Assembly (NCBI RefSeq): GCF_900699035.1
Contig: NZ_LR217739.1
Location: 1 to 64,000, forward strand
Reading direction: 5' to 3'
Source: Buchnera aphidicola (Cinara piceae)
GTDB lineage: Bacteria; Pseudomonadota; Gammaproteobacteria; Enterobacterales; Enterobacteriaceae
Length of the DNA: 64,000 nucleotides
A program made the translations under genes and the position numbers. This document shows, piece after piece, positions 24,931 to 35,650 of the stretch. Under the pieces are notes generated by a model, which made no database searches, had not been told where the DNA came from, and worked only from the letters and a program-made list of their open reading frames with translations. How positions within the stretch are numbered: the first letter of the stretch is position 1; the number at the start of each line of letters is the position of its first letter.

Positions 24931-27900
24931 TTAATCACTATTTAACTCAATGTTTATTCCTAGGGAACGTATTTCTTTTATTAAAACATTAAATGATTCA
25001 GGCATTCCTGGTTCCATTTTATAGTTTCCACTAACTATATTTTTGTACATTTTAGTTCTACCGGTAACATCATCTGATTTTACTGTTAACATTTCTTGTA
25101 ATATATGTGAAGCTCCATATGCTTCTAATGCCCATACTTCCATTTCCCCAAATCTTTGTCCTCCAAATTGGGCCTTTCCACCTAGAGGTTGTTGAGTAAT
25201 TAAACTATATGATCCTGTAGATCTAGCATGCATTTTATCATCTACTAAATGATTTAGTTTTAACATATACATATATCCAACTGTTATTTTTCTTTCAAAT
25301 TTTTCTCCAGTTCGTCCATCAAACAATGTCATTTGCCCGGAAGTAGAGAAATTACCCATTTTTAATAGTTTTTGAACTTCTCTTTCATTTACTCCATCAA
25401 AAACCGGTGTTGCAATCGGCATTCCATTACGTAAATTTTTTGCCAGTTGTAATATTTCTTCATCAGAAAAATTATTTAATTTAATTTTTTGATATGTATT
25501 TTCTCCAAGATTATATGCTTTTTGTAAAAATTGACGAATTTTATATATTTTTTTATGTTGTTTTAACATTCTATTTATAATATCTCCAATTCCTTTTGCT
25601 GCTAGTCCTAAGTGTGTTTCAAGAATTTGACCTAAATTCATACGTGATGGTACACCTAAGGGATTTAATACGATATCTACTGGAATACCTTGCTTATCAT
25701 ATGGCATATCTTCAACTGGATTAATTTTTGATATAACTCCTTTATTCCCGTGTCTTCCTGCCATTTTATCGCCTGGTTGAATTTTTCTCTTTACTGCTAA
25801 ATATACTTTAACAATTTTTAAAATCCCAGGAGATAATTCATCACCTTTTTTTATTTTTTTATTTGTTTCTTCTATTTTTTTTGTAAATTTATTTTTTAGT
25901 TTTTTATATTGTTTTTCTAATTCTTTTATTTCTTTTGTTATATGATCAGATTTTTGAGAATAATTTTTAAAATAATGATCTAAAGATTTAATATTTATTT
26001 CATTTTCTTTAATACCTGATTGTATTAATATTTTTTTTATTCGCATGATAATATTGATTTCAAAAATTTTTAATTCTTCCATTAATTCTTTTTCTGCTTT
26101 TTTTAATAACATTTCTTCTATTTCTAATGTTCGCTTATCTTTTTTCACTCCATCTCTAGTAAATATTTGGACATCAATTACAGTTCCATGCACTCCGTTA
26201 GGAACACGTAATGATGAATCTTTAACATCTGAAGCTTTTTCTCCAAAGATAGCTCTTAATAATTTTTCTTCAGGTGTTAATTGTGTTTCTCCTTTGGGTG
26301 TTACTTTTCCTACTAGAACGGTTCCACTAGATACATCCGCTCCTATATATACAATGCCTGAAGAATCTAGTTTTGATAATGCTGATTCACCTACGTTAGG
26401 TATGTCAGCAGTTATTTCTTCTAAACCTAATTTTGTATCTCGGCAAATACATAATAGTTCTTGGATATGAATAGTAGTAAACCGATCTTCTTTTACGACT
26501 TTTTCTGAAATAAGAATTGAATCTTCAAAGTTATATCCATTCCAAGGCATAAAAGCTACACGCATATTTTGTCCTAACGCTAATTCCCCCAGGTCAGTAG
26601 ATGGCCCGTCTGCTAATACATCGCCTTTTTTAATTTTATCGTTTAGATGAACACAGGGTATTTGATTAATACAAGTATTTTGGTTAGATCGAAGATATTT
26701 TGTTAAGTGATATATATCTATACCTGATTGATATGCATTAATTTTTGCTTCATTTACATGTATAACAATTTTTGATGCATCAACATATTGTATAGTTCCA
26801 CTTCTTTTAGCGATAATAGTTACACCTGAATCAATTGCTACTGATCTTTCCATTCCTGTTCCCACTAATGGTTTTTCTGGTTTTATTGTAGGAACTGCTT
26901 GTCTTTGCATATTAGCACCCATAAGTGCTCTATTAGCATCATTATGTTCTAAGAATGGAATTAATGATGCCCCCACTGAAACAATTTGTTGTGTTGATAC
27001 ATCCATATAGTGTATTTTTTTTTTATCAAATAAACCAAATTCTCCTTTATATCTACACGTGACAAAATTTTCATAAAACTGACCTTTTTTATTGATTTTT
27101 GTATTAGCTTGTGCAATAATATAATTTCCTTCTTCAATAGCAGATAAATATTGAATATCATTTGTAACAATATTATTTATAATTTTTCTATATGGTGTTT
27201 CTAAAAAACCATATTGATTTGTTCTTGCATATATTGATAAGGAATTAATCAATCCTATATTAGGCCCTTCTGGTGTTTCTACTGGACAGACTCTGCCATA
27301 ATGTGTAGGGTGTACATCCCTTACTTCAAAACCAGCCCTTTCCCTTGTTAATCCTCCAATTCCTAATGCAGAAATTCTTCGTTTATGTGTAATTTCTGAT
27401 AAAGGATTATTTTGATCCATAAATTGAGACAATTGACTGGATCCAAAAAATTCTTTTATTGCAGAAGATATAGGTTTTGCGTTAATAATATCTTGAGGCA
27501 TTAATGTATCTAAATCACTTAACGATAATCTTTCTCTTACTGCTCGCTCTACTCTAATTAATCCAATTCTGAATTGGTTTTCTACCATTTCTCCAACTGA
27601 TCGTACACGACGATTTCCTAAATGATCGATATCATCTGTTTCTCCTTTTCCATTACGAATATTAATTAATTTTTTTATGACGCTAATAATATCATCTTTA
27701 TGTAAAGTTCTAGATCCATTGTTTTCTTTTCGATTTAAAGATCGATTAAATTTCATTCGACCTACTGGTGATAAATCATATCTTTCTTGAGAAAAAAAAA
27801 GATTGTTAAATAAATTTTCAGCTGCTTCTTTTGTTGGTGGTTCACCGGGTCTCATCATTCTGTATATTTCTATTAAGGCAGTAGATTTATTTTTTGTAGT

Positions 27901-28962
27901 ATCTATTCGTAATGTATCTGAAATATATGGTCCATGATCAAGATCATTTGTAAATAAAACATATATTTTTTTATATCCGAATTTTTTAATTTTTTTAAAA
28001 TCTTCTTTTATTAATTTTGTATTTGCTTTAATAAATATTACACCTGTTTTAGGGTCAATATAATTTTTACTAATTATTTTTCCATAAATATACTCTTTTG
28101 GTACACTAATCGACGTAATTCCATCTTTTTCCAATTCATGAATATGTTGTATTGTTATTCTTTTTCCTTTTTTTAAATATATTTTTTTATTTTTAATAAT
28201 ATTAAACGGTATAATTTCTCCACGTAATCTTTTAGGAATTAAATCCATTGTAATAGAATTTTTTTCTATATGAAAAGTATCATTTTTAAAAAATATTTTA
28301 AGTATATCTTCTGTACTAAAATTTAGAGCTCTTAATATAACTGTAATTGGAATTTTTCTTCGACGATCTATTCGCGCAAATAAATAATCTTTAGGATCAA
28401 ATTCAAAATCTAACCATGATCCTCTATAAGGTATAATTCTTGCATTATATAATATCTTTCCTGATGAATGTGATTTCCCTTTATCACTATCAAAAAATAC
28501 ACCTGGACTTCTGTGTAATTGTGAAACAACCACTCTCTCTGTGCCATTTATAATAAATGTACCGTTGTTTGTCATTAATGGTAGTTCACCCATATATACT
28601 TCTTGTTCTTTAATGTTTTTAACAATAGTATTATTTGAATCTTTTTCATACACAATTAATTGTAATTTTACTCTCAAGGGAACTGAATATGTTGTACCTC
28701 TAATTTGTGATTCTTGTACATTAAATGTTTTTTTACCTAAAGTATATGAGATATATTGTAACTCAGCGCATCCATTATAACTGCGAATAGGAAAAATTGA
28801 TTGAAACGCAGATTCTAGTCCTTCATGATTATTTTGATTAGATTGGATAAAATTTTTAAATGAATTTATTTGAATAGATAATAGATAAGGAATATCTAAA
28901 ATTTTTTTTTGTTTACCAAAATTTTTTCGAATACGTTTTTTTTCAGTATGAGAGTAAACCAT
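24931..28962 (-). CDS. rpoB: DNA-directed RNA polymerase subunit beta
   Basis: Catalytic beta subunit, 1343 residues (E. coli 1342). The rifampicin-pocket segment [16 protein letters not shown], the catalytic region [13 protein letters not shown] and the C-terminal [20 protein letters not shown] are intact. The segment after the Rif cluster reads [16 protein letters not shown], with Ile where E. coli has Pro in ALGPGG. The region at about residues 940-1040 (the dispensable beta-flap insertion area) is Lys-rich. A 226-base leader with a hairpin separates it from rplL. Confidence 0.99.
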   Translation of the reverse strand: MVYSHTEKKRIRKNFGKQKKILDIPYLLSIQINSFKNFIQSNQNNHEGLESAFQSIFPIRSYNGCAELQYISYTLGKKTFNVQESQIRGTTYSVPLRVKLQLIVYEKDSNNTIVKNIKEQEVYMGELPLMTNNGTFIINGTERVVVSQLHRSPGVFFDSDKGKSHSSGKILYNARIIPYRGSWLDFEFDPKDYLFARIDRRRKIPITVILRALNFSTEDILKIFFKNDTFHIEKNSITMDLIPKRLRGEIIPFNIIKNKKIYLKKGKRITIQHIHELEKDGITSISVPKEYIYGKIISKNYIDPKTGVIFIKANTKLIKEDFKKIKKFGYKKIYVLFTNDLDHGPYISDTLRIDTTKNKSTALIEIYRMMRPGEPPTKEAAENLFNNLFFSQERYDLSPVGRMKFNRSLNRKENNGSRTLHKDDIISVIKKLINIRNGKGETDDIDHLGNRRVRSVGEMVENQFRIGLIRVERAVRERLSLSDLDTLMPQDIINAKPISSAIKEFFGSSQLSQFMDQNNPLSEITHKRRISALGIGGLTRERAGFEVRDVHPTHYGRVCPVETPEGPNIGLINSLSIYARTNQYGFLETPYRKIINNIVTNDIQYLSAIEEGNYIIAQANTKINKKGQFYENFVTCRYKGEFGLFDKKKIHYMDVSTQQIVSVGASLIPFLEHNDANRALMGANMQRQAVPTIKPEKPLVGTGMERSVAIDSGVTIIAKRSGTIQYVDASKIVIHVNEAKINAYQSGIDIYHLTKYLRSNQNTCINQIPCVHLNDKIKKGDVLADGPSTDLGELALGQNMRVAFMPWNGYNFEDSILISEKVVKEDRFTTIHIQELLCICRDTKLGLEEITADIPNVGESALSKLDSSGIVYIGADVSSGTVLVGKVTPKGETQLTPEEKLLRAIFGEKASDVKDSSLRVPNGVHGTVIDVQIFTRDGVKKDKRTLEIEEMLLKKAEKELMEELKIFEINIIMRIKKILIQSGIKENEINIKSLDHYFKNYSQKSDHITKEIKELEKQYKKLKNKFTKKIEETNKKIKKGDELSPGILKIVKVYLAVKRKIQPGDKMAGRHGNKGVISKINPVEDMPYDKQGIPVDIVLNPLGVPSRMNLGQILETHLGLAAKGIGDIINRMLKQHKKIYKIRQFLQKAYNLGENTYQKIKLNNFSDEEILQLAKNLRNGMPIATPVFDGVNEREVQKLLKMGNFSTSGQMTLFDGRTGEKFERKITVGYMYMLKLNHLVDDKMHARSTGSYSLITQQPLGGKAQFGGQRFGEMEVWALEAYGASHILQEMLTVKSDDVTGRTKMYKNIVSGNYKMEPGMPESFNVLIKEIRSLGINIELNSD

Positions 28963-29120
28963 TGTTTCCTTAGTATATTATGATAATTATAAATAATTTT
29001 TTATGTAATTATTTTATATAAATATTTATTTTATTTAAAAATAAATATTTTTGATTTAGATTTTATTTAATTTGTATTACTTTTATTAAATAAGTTATAC
29101 TATATTATAGTAATTATAAG

Positions 29121-29146
29121 AACTGGTGACTGATACATCACCAGTT
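29121..29146 (-). promoter_or_regulatory. rplL-rpoB intergenic hairpin (attenuator-like)
   Basis: AACTGGTGA (29121-29129) and TCACCAGTT (29138-29146) form a perfect 9-bp stem with an 8-base loop, in the 226-base gap between rplL and rpoB. Read on the minus strand it is not followed by a U tract. E. coli has an attenuator and an RNase III processing site in the same gap, so it may be the reduced equivalent. Confidence 0.55.
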
Positions 29147-29188
29147 ATTAGTGTATATACATTAGTATAAATTGGAAATAATTTGATT

Positions 29189-29557
29189 TTATGTAATTTC
29201 CGCTGTAGCACCAGAATCTATTAGATTTTTTTGTAAAATTTCTGCATTTTCTTTTGTTATATTTTCTTTAATAATCGTAGGCGCTGATTCTACAAGATCT
29301 TTTGATTCTTTTAAACCCAGTCCAGTAGTACTACGTATTATTTTAATAATTGAGACTTTATTACTTCCTATTGCTGTGAGCTTTACATTAAATAAAACTT
29401 TTTTTTCTGTTTTTGTCGTTGTAGAATCTGGTTTAGCATCTAATGGAATATTTGATGATATATCAAATTTTTTTTCTATTGCAGAAATTAATTGCATAAT
29501 TTCTTTTACTGACATTTCAGAAATAGTATTTAAAATTTCTTCTTTAGTAATTGACAT
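29189..29557 (-). CDS. rplL: 50S ribosomal protein L7/L12
   Basis: Stalk protein that recruits translation GTPases. The start chosen at 29557 gives MSITKEEILNTI, 122 residues (E. coli 121), with a GGAGA ribosome-binding site 9 bases upstream; an in-frame ATG five codons earlier has no such site. The C-terminal domain includes KVSIIKIIRSTTGLGLKESK. It forms the stalk with L10, encoded just upstream. Confidence 0.97.
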   Translation of the reverse strand: MSITKEEILNTISEMSVKEIMQLISAIEKKFDISSNIPLDAKPDSTTTKTEKKVLFNVKLTAIGSNKVSIIKIIRSTTGLGLKESKDLVESAPTIIKENITKENAEILQKNLIDSGATAEIT

Positions 29558-29608
29558 AATTATTATCTCCAAATCAGTTAAGAATATATGTAAAAAAAAT
29601 TAGATTTT

Positions 29609-30100
29609 TTATATTGATTTATGAGCAATGTGATGAAGTAATCGTAGTAATTTTCCTAGTGATATTTCTTTTAATAATAATGTAAATTTAAGAATAGATT
29701 CTATATATGTTGGTAGTGTTGCCAGATCATTGATTTCTTTTAAATCAAGTATTTTATTTTCATAAATTGCGTTTTTTATTTTGAAATTTATATTTTTTTT
29801 ATTAAATTTTATAAATAATCTACTTGCACTCCCAGGATGTTGAAGAGAAAATGCAATTAAATTTGGTCCTTTTAGGATTTTAATTAGTTTAGAGAAATGG
29901 GTTTTTTTTAAAGATTTTTTAAGTAGAGTGTTTCTTATTATATAAATTTTTACATGAATTTTTTTAGCTTTTTTACGTAGTATATTGATTTTATTAACTT
30001 CAATTTTTGATGGATTTGCTGTAATAACAGATAATGCTTTTATTGCAATTGTATTAATTTTTTTGATTATATCTTTTTTTTTATTTCGATTTAATGCCAT
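29609..30100 (-). CDS. rplJ: 50S ribosomal protein L10
   Basis: Stalk base protein binding L7/L12 dimers. The start at 30100 (MALNRNKKK) gives 163 residues and matches E. coli MALNLQDKQ (165 residues). The longer open frame to 30136 adds 12 residues without family support. Conserved segments include IRNTLLKKSL and LATLPTYIESILK. It lies in the operon between rplA and rplL, 51 bases before rplL. Confidence 0.95.
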   Translation of the reverse strand: MALNRNKKKDIIKKINTIAIKALSVITANPSKIEVNKINILRKKAKKIHVKIYIIRNTLLKKSLKKTHFSKLIKILKGPNLIAFSLQHPGSASRLFIKFNKKNINFKIKNAIYENKILDLKEINDLATLPTYIESILKFTLLLKEISLGKLLRLLHHIAHKSI

Positions 30101-30272
30101 TGTTTTTATCCTATTTGTTATGATGTTTATAAACAATTATAAATAATTTATATTATAAATTTAAGGATAGGAGGCGTTTAAATTGTGTATGAAATATTCA
30201 TATATCATTGATTATTTTTTTAAAAAAATATATTTTATAGAACGTATAATTAATTTAATTAATAATATGATT

Positions 30273-30962
30273 TTATAAGGAAAGATGATCAATATTTATT
30301 CCTAAACCCATAGTAGTAGATATACTAATTTTTTTATAATAAATTCCTTTTAATTGGGTAGGTTTAGATTGTCTAATAGAATTGTATAGTGCTAAAAAAT
30401 TTGCATATAAGTGTTTATGAGAGAAATTTATTTTTCCAAAATTGCTATGTATAATTCCATTTTTATCATTTTTATAGTTTATTTTTCCTTTTCGTGCATC
30501 TTGAATTGATTTTTCTATATTATTTGTTACAGTTCCAAATTTTGGATTAGGCATAATACCTCTCGGTCCTAATATTGGTCCTAATTTTCCAACTAATTCC
30601 ATGGATTCAGGTGAAGCAATGATTAAGTCAAATTTAATTTTTTGTTTTTTTATAATGTTTGCTAAATCTTCCATTCCTACAAAATCAGCGCCACATGATT
30701 GAGCAATCTTTACATTTTTTCCAGTAGTGAAGACTGCTATTTTTATTTTTTTACCAGTTCCGTGAGGTAATATAACAGACCCACGGATGTTTTGTTCAGA
30801 TTTTTTAGTATTAATATTTAAGTTAAATGCTGCATCTATACTTTCGATAAAATTAGCGTGTTTCATGCTTTTTAATATTTTTATTGCTTTTTCTATCTTA
30901 TAGTTTTTTTTATTTTTTTTTTTTTTTTGATTGAATTGCATTTTTTTTGATTTTTTTTGCAT
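30273..30962 (-). CDS. rplA: 50S ribosomal protein L1
   Basis: Ribosomal L1 protuberance protein and, in E. coli, translational repressor of rplKA. It has 229 residues (E. coli 234). Signatures include GPRGIMPNPKFGTVT and LPHGTGKKIKIAVF. The N-terminus is Lys/Asn-rich and contains a 16-A run in frame. The overlap with rplK is nearly zero (2 bases between them). No separate L1-binding leader was identified. Confidence 0.96.
   Translation of the reverse strand: MQKKSKKMQFNQKKKKNKKNYKIEKAIKILKSMKHANFIESIDAAFNLNINTKKSEQNIRGSVILPHGTGKKIKIAVFTTGKNVKIAQSCGADFVGMEDLANIIKKQKIKFDLIIASPESMELVGKLGPILGPRGIMPNPKFGTVTNNIEKSIQDARKGKINYKNDKNGIIHSNFGKINFSHKHLYANFLALYNSIRQSKPTQLKGIYYKKISISTTMGLGINIDHLSL
30913..30928 (-). 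repeat. 16-A mononucleotide tract near the rplA start
   Basis: On the rplA coding strand sixteen A follow a C, encoding part of Gln, four Lys and part of Asn around residues 12-17. The DNA frame is correct across the tract, but a run of this length should produce slipped transcripts of an essential ribosomal protein. Confidence 0.9.
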
Positions 30963-30964
30963 TT

Positions 30965-31396
30965 TTATTCCTTTATTACTGTAATTCCCATAGAACGAGC
31001 AGTTCCTTCAATAGTTTTTTCTATTTGATTTATATCCGATCCCGTCATATCTACCATTTTTTGTTTAGCAATTTGATTGATTTGTTTTTTTGTAACATGA
31101 CCGATGATATCGTGTTTAGGTTTTTTAGATCCACTTTTAATATTTAAGCATCTTTTTAATAATATTGAGGCAGGGGGTGTTTTGATAATAAAAGTAAATG
31201 ATTTATCAGAATAAACAGTTACAATAACTGGAGTAGGAATACCTTTTTCTAATTTAGATGTTTGTAAATTAAAACTTTTACAGAACTCCATAATATTTAC
31301 TCCCTTTTGCCCTAAAGCCGGCCCCACTGGAGGGCTAGGATTAGCCATTCCAGATGGTACTTGTAATTTTATATAAGCTGTAATTTTTTTATTCAT
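30965..31396 (-). CDS. rplK: 50S ribosomal protein L11
   Basis: GTPase-centre protein of the large subunit, 143 residues (E. coli 142). The N-terminal [19 protein letters not shown] and the C-terminal [16 protein letters not shown] are fully recognisable. First ribosomal gene of the rplKAJL-rpoBC group, 66 bases downstream of nusG. Confidence 0.97.
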   Translation of the reverse strand: MNKKITAYIKLQVPSGMANPSPPVGPALGQKGVNIMEFCKSFNLQTSKLEKGIPTPVIVTVYSDKSFTFIIKTPPASILLKRCLNIKSGSKKPKHDIIGHVTKKQINQIAKQKMVDMTGSDINQIEKTIEGTARSMGITVIKE

Positions 31397-31462
31397 AATT
31401 CTTCTTGTAATTAAGTAAACAACTTTATAAAAATAAAAATTTTTTTTACTGGATCTTGATAT

Positions 31463-32005
31463 TTAATATTTTTCCACTTGTCTGAAATCTAATTCGACAG
31501 GTGTTGATCGTCCAAATATTGACACAGATACTTTTAACCTGTTCTTCTCGTAGTCAACGGTTTCGACAATGCCATTAAAATCTGAAAAGGGGCCATCATT
31601 AACACGGATATTTTCTCCTGGTTCAAATATTTTTTTTGGTCGAGGTTTATCGCCAATTTTTTTTAGTTTTTTTAAAATAATTGTTATTTCATTATCATTA
31701 ATAGGTGTTGGTTTTTCAGAAGTATTACCTATAAAACCTAATACTTTAGGTAAACTTTTTATTAAATGCCAACTATAGTTGTTCATAATCATTTCAATTA
31801 AAATATATCCTGGAAAAAATTTATAATCACTTTTTTTTCTTTTTCCTTTTCGAATTTCTATAACTTCTTCAGATGGAACAATTACTTGCCCGAATATATC
31901 TTTCATATTTTTTATTTTTTCATGATTTAATATAGATTGTGCCACTCTATTTTCAAATCCTGAAAAAGATTGAAGAACATACCATTTTTTTTTATCTTCA
32001 GACAA
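31463..32005 (-). CDS. nusG: Transcription termination/antitermination protein NusG
   Basis: Transcription elongation factor, also coupling with Rho and ribosomes. It has 180 residues (E. coli 181). The NGN domain starts [19 protein letters not shown] and includes [10 protein letters not shown]; the C-terminal KOW domain has [19 protein letters not shown]. It starts 3 bases after the secE stop, the conserved secE-nusG pair. Confidence 0.97.
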   Translation of the reverse strand: MSEDKKKWYVLQSFSGFENRVAQSILNHEKIKNMKDIFGQVIVPSEEVIEIRKGKRKKSDYKFFPGYILIEMIMNNYSWHLIKSLPKVLGFIGNTSEKPTPINDNEITIILKKLKKIGDKPRPKKIFEPGENIRVNDGPFSDFNGIVETVDYEKNRLKVSVSIFGRSTPVELDFRQVEKY

Positions 32006-32008
32006 TTT

Positions 32009-32395
32009 CTATAACCTCGGAGCAAGTATACAGGACATTACACGTAGTATAATTCCATCTAGTATCCATAAAAATACGGATGTTAAGATTATTAATAATA
32101 TAACAATTCCTGTAATTTGTGAAGTTTCTTTATATGAAGGCCAAACAATATTTGATAATTCTAATTTTATTTCATTTATAAAAATAAATATTTTTTTACT
32201 TATAATTGTACGAATAAATATATTTATTAATAATATTAATAATGTACTAAAAAATAGTATTTTGAATATTTGTGATGATTTGTTTAGAAAAAAAATATAA
32301 TTTAAAATTATTGATAAAATTATTGTAATTATGCAAAACCATTTTATTTTTTCTGTATGGTTCATATATATTTTATATATGTTATGAAGATGCAT
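32009..32395 (-). CDS. secE: Protein translocase subunit SecE
   Basis: Essential clamp subunit of the SecYEG channel. It has 128 residues (E. coli 127) with three hydrophobic segments. The conserved cytoplasmic motif IKLELSNIVWPSYKETSQ precedes the last membrane helix. The first ATG (32395) was kept because AAAGAGA lies just upstream; the second ATG (32365, MNHTEKIKW) aligns well with the E. coli sequence before helix 1 and is an alternative. Confidence 0.94.
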   Translation of the reverse strand: MHLHNIYKIYMNHTEKIKWFCIITIILSIILNYIFFLNKSSQIFKILFFSTLLILLINIFIRTIISKKIFIFINEIKLELSNIVWPSYKETSQITGIVILLIILTSVFLWILDGIILRVMSCILAPRL

Positions 32396-32636
32396 AATTA
32401 TAGTTCTCTTTTAAAAGGTAAATGTTTTTTTAAAAAATTATTTATAATATTATAATATTATTATTATAATAAATAAATTATTTTTTTTTAAAAAAATAAT
32501 AATTAAATATTTCTGATTTTTTAATTAAAAAAAATAACTATATTTAATAAATATATTGAATATTTGGAAAATAATTAAAATATATTTATTTTTTAAATAG
32601 AACGATTTTTTTAGTATTTATAATAAAAATTTTTTT

Positions 32637-32710
32637 TGCTGATACCTAGATTTGAACTAGGGACCTCATTCATACCAAGAATGTGCTCTACCAAGCTAAG
32701 CTATACCAGC
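32637..32710 (-). tRNA. tRNA-Thr (anticodon GGU)
   Basis: Minus strand. Acceptor GCTGGTA/TATCAGC (one G-U), anticodon loop CTTGGTA giving GGT, T arm TAGTTCAAATCTA. It corresponds to E. coli thrT and is the last of four tRNAs upstream of secE. No encoded CCA. Confidence 0.95.
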
Positions 32711-32747
32711 TTTATTGATATCATTTATTTTTATGTAAATTTTTTAT

Positions 32748-32819
<72 letters not shown>

Positions 32820-32828
32820 TTTTATTTT

Positions 32829-32910
32829 TGGTGGGGGAAGGATTCGAACCTTCGAAGTCAATGACGTCAGATTTACAGTCTGCTCCCTTTAACCACTCGG
32901 GAACCCCACC
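32829..32910 (-). tRNA. tRNA-Tyr (anticodon GUA)
   Basis: Minus strand, 82 bases with the long variable arm expected of tRNA-Tyr. Acceptor GGTGGGG/CCCCACC, anticodon loop CTGTAAA giving GTA. It corresponds to E. coli tyrU. Confidence 0.96.
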
Positions 32911-32918
32911 TAAATTTT

Positions 32919-32991
<73 letters not shown>

Positions 32992-33705
32992 TAGAAAATA
33001 ATATTATAATATTTTAATTAAAAATATTAAACAACTTTTTATAAAAAACTTAATTATATTTTTTTTTAGATATAAAAGATTATATCTTTTATTGAAAAAA
33101 AATTAATAATTACTTTAATTATATAATATTTTTTTAAAAAAAAAATAAATATTTTTTTTATTTTTTTAATTGTAACATATTTTTTATAAATATAAAATAT
33201 TTTATTATAATATAAATATTTATTTTTAATAAATATATATAAGATATATTTTAAAGTATTTTATAAATTTAATAAATGTTATAATTATTTAAAAAAAATA
33301 ATTTTTAGATTATAAAAAAAATTTTCTATTTTATTCATGTTTATTAAATTTTATTTTTTTAAAATTATTAAATGTATTTTTTATATAAAAAATTATATAT
33401 TTAAGAATTAATTATTTCTTTATATATATGATTTTATTTTTATAAATAATCGATATACTTCATAACTATATGTTTATAATATTTTATATATTTATTTTTT
33501 TTTAGGATAAAATCAAGAGTTAAATTATTTTTTCATTTATTTATAAATATCAATAAATATTTAAAGAAATTTGATAATGTATATTTATTTTAAATAAAAA
33601 AAATTTATATTTAATAGATATGTATGTATTACATTAAATATATATTTGATATATATTTTAAGTTTTAATAACATAAATATTAATAATTACAATTAGGATG
33701 AAGAT
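32992..33705. other. 714-base gene-free region between the tRNA cluster and metF
   Basis: Extremely A+T-rich, with no open frame of note, no RNA gene and no readable remnant. It contains short A/T inverted repeats such as AAAGATTATATCTTT near 33077. The end carries TTAGGATGAAG, which gives an AGGA ribosome-binding site for metF. It must hold the divergent promoters for the tRNA-secE side and for metF. Confidence 0.5.
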
Positions 33706-34587
33706 ATGATAACTATCTTTAAAGATAAAAAAAAAAAATATAATTATGAATCATTTGATTTAAAAAATAAGATTAAAATTTCTTTTGAGGTATTTCCTCC
33801 CAAGAATATTTTTTTAGAAAATCAATTATTTCATTCAATTAATATATTAAATAAATGTCATCCAGAATTTTTTTCAGTAACAAATAGTGTATGTATAAAT
33901 ATGCGTGATAAAACTTTTTCTGTTTTAAAAAAAATGTTTTCGTTAACTAATGTAAAATTATTTGCTCATTTTACTACAATAGGATTAAATGAATCTTTAA
34001 TAAAAGATATTGCATATAAATATTGGAATTATGGAATTAAAAATATTATTGCTTTAAGAGGCGATTTACCCTCTAAATACTCTGAAAAAATAATATATGC
34101 TGTTGATTTAATTAAATTATTAAAATCTGTAAATGATTTTGAAATATTAGTAGCAGCATATCCTGAGTTACATCCTGAATCTCATAGTTTACAAGAGGAT
34201 TTAATAAATTTAAAAAATAAAGTAGATTTAGGTGTTAATACAGCTATTACACAGTTTTTTTTTAGTGTTGATAAATTTTTAAAGTTTCGTGATTCTTGTT
34301 TAAGAATAGGACTAAAAATCGATTTAATACCTGGCATATTACCTATATTAAATATTAATCAATTAAAAAAATTTATTAATATGACAAATGTTTATGTTCC
34401 GAATTGGATTTTGGATTCTTTTTATCAGAATTCAGAAAATATAAATAAATGTATTGATTTAAGTGTAAATATTGCTGTAGATTTGATAATTAATTTATAT
34501 CATGAAGGTATCAAGAATTTTCATTTATATACATTAAATCAATCCGATTTAAGTTTTAAAATTTGCCGTAAGTTAGGTTTAATTTAG
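33706..34587 (+). CDS. metF: 5,10-methylenetetrahydrofolate reductase MetF
   Basis: Makes 5-methyl-tetrahydrofolate, the methyl donor for MetE. It has 293 residues (E. coli 296). Signatures include KISFEVFPPKN with the catalytic Glu, ALRGDLPSKY, and QFFFSVDKFLKFRDSC. A 12-A run (33727-33738) in codons 8-11 is in frame. argE and argC, found next in other Buchnera, are missing; argB follows after 245 bases. Confidence 0.96.
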   Translation: MITIFKDKKKKYNYESFDLKNKIKISFEVFPPKNIFLENQLFHSINILNKCHPEFFSVTNSVCINMRDKTFSVLKKMFSLTNVKLFAHFTTIGLNESLIKDIAYKYWNYGIKNIIALRGDLPSKYSEKIIYAVDLIKLLKSVNDFEILVAAYPELHPESHSLQEDLINLKNKVDLGVNTAITQFFFSVDKFLKFRDSCLRIGLKIDLIPGILPILNINQLKKFINMTNVYVPNWILDSFYQNSENINKCIDLSVNIAVDLIINLYHEGIKNFHLYTLNQSDLSFKICRKLGLI

Positions 34588-34706
34588 TTTTTTTAATAAA
34601 TATTAGTTTATAAATTTAATTTATGATTATGTTGTCTAGTTAATAAAATTATTTCATCATATTTTATTCAATATAAAATTTATTTATTTTAATTAAATAA
34701 ATTTTT

Positions 34707-34727
34707 ATCCTTGATTAATTAAGGGTA
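34707..34727 (+). terminator. Weak hairpin after metF
   Basis: ATCCTT (34707-34712) pairs with AAGGGT (34721-34726) with one G-U, around GATTAATT. It lies in the gap where argE and argC would be expected. It could end metF transcription, but the stem is short. Confidence 0.3.
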
Positions 34728-34832
34728 TATTGTTTATATTAAAAATTGTATTTAAATTTTTATTTTAATTATTATGTTTATAAGAAATTTTATAGAATCA
34801 AATAATTAAATATTTAATATAAGGTTTTGATA

Positions 34833-35627
34833 ATGGAAGGTCCTTTAGTAGTAAAAATAGGCGGTATATTATTACATAGCAATAATGCTATAAAACGTTT
34901 ATTTAAAGAAATGTATAGTTTTTATAAGTTAAAAAAACAAGAAATTATTTTAGTTAATGGTGGTAATTTTTTTAATAGAACACTTCTTCAAAAATTCAAT
35001 TTTTTTTCTCCTAAGAACAATTTTTGTTCAATTAAAAAATTAAATACTATGAATATTCTTAATTCTACAGTTCCTAATTTTGTTAATATATATTTATTAG
35101 CTTGGTCTAAAAGATATAAAATTAAAGGGCAAAGTATATTGTTACCAGATTTTTTTAATGAATTAATGATGAAATCTATTTCTTTAACTAAAGTTAATAT
35201 TTTTTTAAAAAAAAATAAAAAAAAAATATTAGAATATAAAAAAATTATTCAGATATTTTTAAACAAAAATATCATTCCGTTTATTTGTTCAATCGGATTA
35301 GATTTAGAAGGCAATATTTTTAATATTAATTCCGACATCGTGGCTATGATATTAACAATTATATTAAATGGAAATTTAATTATATTAACTGATGTAAATG
35401 CAGTTTTAGATAGTAAAGGTCAGCGTATTAAAGAAATTTCTCATCATGAAGTAAATCATTTATTTGATTCTGGTTCCATAAATAATGGAATGGTTGTTAA
35501 AATAAAATCTGCATTAATAGCATCAAAAATTTTAAAAAAATCAGTTGAAATAACAAGTTGGCATAATTTAAATGATTTAGTAGATATATTTACAGGAAAA
35601 TCTATCGGCACTAAAATTATAGAATAA
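34833..35627 (+). CDS. argB: N-acetylglutamate kinase ArgB, active-site loop degenerate
   Basis: Family: phosphorylates N-acetylglutamate in arginine synthesis. The ATG at 34833 is preferred over an upstream TTG. It has 264 residues (E. coli 258). LVVKIGG (catalytic Lys8) and NINSDIVAMI (Asn, Asp) are kept, and GMVVKIKSAL keeps the second Lys. The oxyanion loop HGGG is NGGN (residues 42-45), and the substrate-binding region LRVTPADQ is unrecognisable (FCSIKKLNT). Since argC and argE are missing next door, the enzyme may be relaxed or dead. The frame is intact and argG follows after 23 bases. Confidence 0.88.
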   Translation: MEGPLVVKIGGILLHSNNAIKRLFKEMYSFYKLKKQEIILVNGGNFFNRTLLQKFNFFSPKNNFCSIKKLNTMNILNSTVPNFVNIYLLAWSKRYKIKGQSILLPDFFNELMMKSISLTKVNIFLKKNKKKILEYKKIIQIFLNKNIIPFICSIGLDLEGNIFNINSDIVAMILTIILNGNLIILTDVNAVLDSKGQRIKEISHHEVNHLFDSGSINNGMVVKIKSALIASKILKKSVEITSWHNLNDLVDIFTGKSIGTKIIE

Positions 35628-35650
35628 AATAAAATAGGTTTATAAAAAAT

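Noticed and set aside
26045-26470. 141-codon open frame opposite rpoB
   Set aside because: Antisense shadow of a strongly conserved rpoB segment.
32992-33705. Repetitive-looking A/T stretches as a possible CRISPR, origin or repeat array
   Set aside because: No regular repeat unit or spacing; consistent with compositional drift.
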